A program made the translations under genes and the position numbers. A stretch of DNA of 8,016 bases from Bacillota bacterium. Lineage in GTDB: Bacteria > Bacillota > Bacilli > Alicyclobacillales > Alicyclobacillaceae. Location of the stretch: NCBI GenBank assembly GCA_021820805.1, contig JAKADF010000134.1, forward strand, positions 1 through 8,016, read 5' to 3'. The notes beneath the pieces were generated by a model. It was not told where the DNA came from. It was given only the letters and a program-made list of their open reading frames with translations, and searched no databases. Below are positions 6,621 to 8,016 of this stretch, one piece after another; within the stretch, counting starts at the first letter, position 1, and each line of letters begins with the position of its first letter.

Positions 6621-7716
6621 GTGCAGGCCTTCTTGCCACAGAGCGGATCATGTCTACCAGAAGGATAAACGAAGGTAATATATTCTGAATCAGGAAACCA
6701 TCGATTGGGAAAGTGTAAGTTAGGAAAGCCCTCAGTTCGGCAAGGTTCGGGAAGAACCATAGACAAGTAACTGCGGATAACAATGTCACTGGAATCACCA
6801 CCAAGCGGTGGTCGGATAATCCTGTTAATTGGACGATACATAGCGAAAATACAAATACGCATATTGCTTCTTTAATAATGAGACCATACATCCAAATGGA
6901 TACAATTAGCGGATCAATTCGTTCAAAAAAATCCCCGAGACTGATGTATCTTGCAGTAACGTAATAGGAGTATGTAAGTTTCTCTGTCAACGGTCCACTG
7001 ACCATTGTACTCTGAAGGGCAATAAGTGACATAAATACACCTAAAAATAAAAGTACGCCATATGCAGTCTTTCTCACCTTTTTATCGCTCGACAGAAAAG
7101 GTAAGAGGAACCCGAGAACTAGGAACTCTCCAAACCAGGCTGAAGGTACGATAGCGGCCTGAAATACAGTTTTTATCCAATATGGACCAAATATCGGCCG
7201 AACGAAATTTGGGTGCATATTCGGAATTAAGGAAATAAAAACGAGTATAAAAAATACAATCAAGACTGGTACAAAAGTTTCTGCACAGCGTGCAATGACC
7301 TCAAGTCCGCACCACGCGGCTGTACCGCAAACGACAATAAAAATTAGAAGTATTATGTATTTCGGTGTGCGAGGAAGAGCAAACATTGAAACGAACGTAA
7401 GTGCTTCTGCTGCTACTTTTGATGAGTAGGTTAAAGTTTGAATTAAAACAATTACACCTACTATTCTCCCGAGCCAATTGCCAAAGATATCGATACTGTA
7501 TTCGACGATGCTCCGTCCAGGATGACGAAAATATAATGTTGTCATTACCCAAATTGACCAGATGCCCGTAAAAGTGGCTGGAATCATAGACAACCAAGCT
7601 CTCTGATGTGCAAATTTTGCACTTAAGTCTGTCACAGGCAGAATCTCCGTTGCAATGATGAGTGGTACTAACAGCATCATCAGCTGCCATTGTGAGATGC
7701 GTTTCACAGAACTCAT
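6613..7716 (-). CDS. gerB: GerB-type spore germinant receptor permease subunit (second operon)
   Basis: This is a second GerAB-family permease-like subunit, the probable nutrient-binding component of its receptor. It has 367 residues from the chosen start and about ten hydrophobic segments. Signatures are FRHPGRSIVEYS (63-74), LEVIARCAETFVP (138-150), WFGEF (194-198), ERIDPLIVSIW (265-275) and YTFPIDG (334-340). I prefer the ATG at 7716 over the GTG at 7728: AGGGGGTGA lies eight bases before the ATG, and the GTG is itself part of that Shine-Dalgarno sequence. The gene begins 18 bases after the gerA stop and overlaps gerC by eight bases. It shares only family-level motifs with the gerB at 250-1383, so the two are old paralogues rather than a recent copy. 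Confidence 0.95.
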   Translation of the reverse strand: MSSVKRISQWQLMMLLVPLIIATEILPVTDLSAKFAHQRAWLSMIPATFTGIWSIWVMTTLYFRHPGRSIVEYSIDIFGNWLGRIVGVIVLIQTLTYSSKVAAEALTFVSMFALPRTPKYIILLIFIVVCGTAAWCGLEVIARCAETFVPVLIVFFILVFISLIPNMHPNFVRPIFGPYWIKTVFQAAIVPSAWFGEFLVLGFLLPFLSSDKKVRKTAYGVLLFLGVFMSLIALQSTMVSGPLTEKLTYSYYVTARYISLGDFFERIDPLIVSIWMYGLIIKEAICVFVFSLCIVQLTGLSDHRLVVIPVTLLSAVTCLWFFPNLAELRAFLTYTFPIDGFLIQNILPSFILLVDMIRSVARRPAHA

Positions 7717-7724
7717 TTTAGATT

Positions 7725-7733
7725 TCACCCCCT
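7725..7733 (-). promoter_or_regulatory. strong ribosome-binding site that decides the second gerB start
   Basis: AGGGGGTGA on the minus strand is one base from the ideal AGGAGGTGA. It lies eight bases before the ATG at 7716 and directly after the gerA TAA (7735-7737). The GTG at 7728, which would add four residues, lies inside this element and is unlikely to be the start. Confidence 0.7.
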
Positions 7734-7734
7734 A

Positions 7735-8016
7735 TTATTTGCCTTGTGTAGGATCAGGGCTCTGTCCAGAGGGGATCCTCATTGTGTTCTGTTTTGCTGT
7801 TAAAGTTTGCCTGTGGTGCATGGCCCACCTTGGGACTCGAACGAATACATCTTTCAGATCACTGAAGGTTGTTGGACCTACAGGTGTAAAATACGGAATG
7901 CCAAATGACCGTAAGGAAACAAGATGAATCAAAATGAGAAATAGGCCGATTGCAATACCGTATATTCCAAATATCCCCGCGATTACGAGCATTGGAAACC
8001 GCAGCAGACGGATGGA
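7735..8016 (-). CDS. gerA: GerA-type spore germinant receptor subunit, C-terminal part (5' partial)
   Basis: The last 93 or so residues of a GerA-family A subunit are visible; the frame is open to the right edge. The visible part starts SIRLLRFP, matching AYRLLRFP in the complete GerA at 1380-3047. It then has the last membrane segment and the signature LRSFGIPYFTP, followed by a DLKDVFVRVPRW segment and a hydrophilic tail ending in RIPSGQSPDPTQ. The full GerA has the same order of motifs, with tail RIPEGQQPKPKQ, so the two are clear paralogues. It is the first visible gene of the operon that continues with gerB, gerC and the small D-type gene. Its promoter lies outside the window. Confidence 0.93.
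   Translation of the reverse strand, partial: SIRLLRFPMLVIAGIFGIYGIAIGLFLILIHLVSLRSFGIPYFTPVGPTTFSDLKDVFVRVPRWAMHHRQTLTAKQNTMRIPSGQSPDPTQGK

Noticed and set aside
6602..6862. 86-codon minus-strand frame overlapping the end of gerB
   Set aside because: It lies in another frame inside gerB, whose product is a clear family member; a shadow frame.

Overview
The window looks like chromosomal DNA of an endospore-forming Firmicute of the Bacillales (Bacillus, Sporosarcina or Lysinibacillus type). The evidence is three sets of GerA-family spore germinant receptor genes, AT-rich intergenic DNA, strong Shine-Dalgarno sequences and use of GTG and TTG starts. I cannot fix the species from sequence alone.

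Layout from left to right. (1) Bases 2-241, plus strand: the last 79 codons of a GerC-type receptor lipoprotein whose gene begins outside the window. (2) Bases 250-3047, minus strand: a gerA-gerB pair with overlapping stop and start codons. No gerC follows on the same strand; gerB runs instead into the convergent GerC gene of item 1, eight bases away. (3) Bases 3048-3385: a divergent intergenic region with a likely sigma-G promoter for gerA and a candidate extended -10 promoter for the next gene. (4) Bases 3386-4489, plus strand: a soluble PAS-domain sensor histidine kinase with a TTG start and no response regulator beside it. (5) Bases 4609-5157, plus strand: a small potassium-channel-like membrane protein with a variant selectivity filter. 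(6) Bases 5158-8016, minus strand: a second receptor operon, gerA (C-terminal part only) - gerB - gerC - a 74-residue two-helix membrane protein. Its cistrons are overlapping or tightly spaced, and its last gene abuts the channel gene with no base between the stop codons.

How the genes may work together. In the known GerA family, the A subunit forms the oligomeric inner-membrane channel, B is the APC-superfamily nutrient-binding permease-like subunit, and C is a lipoprotein on the outer face of the spore inner membrane. Small two-helix D proteins modulate some receptors. The two receptor sets here are diverged paralogues and probably respond to different germinants (inference). The kinase resembles orphan kinases that can feed the sporulation phosphorelay, and the channel could affect K+ handling in spore or cell. 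Both links rest only on gene neighbourhood.

I saw no tRNA, rRNA, CRISPR array, insertion sequence or convincing intrinsic terminator. The most unusual points are the gerAB pair lacking gerC in cis, the K+ channel and kinase lying between germinant receptor operons, and the GTGYGD filter of the channel.
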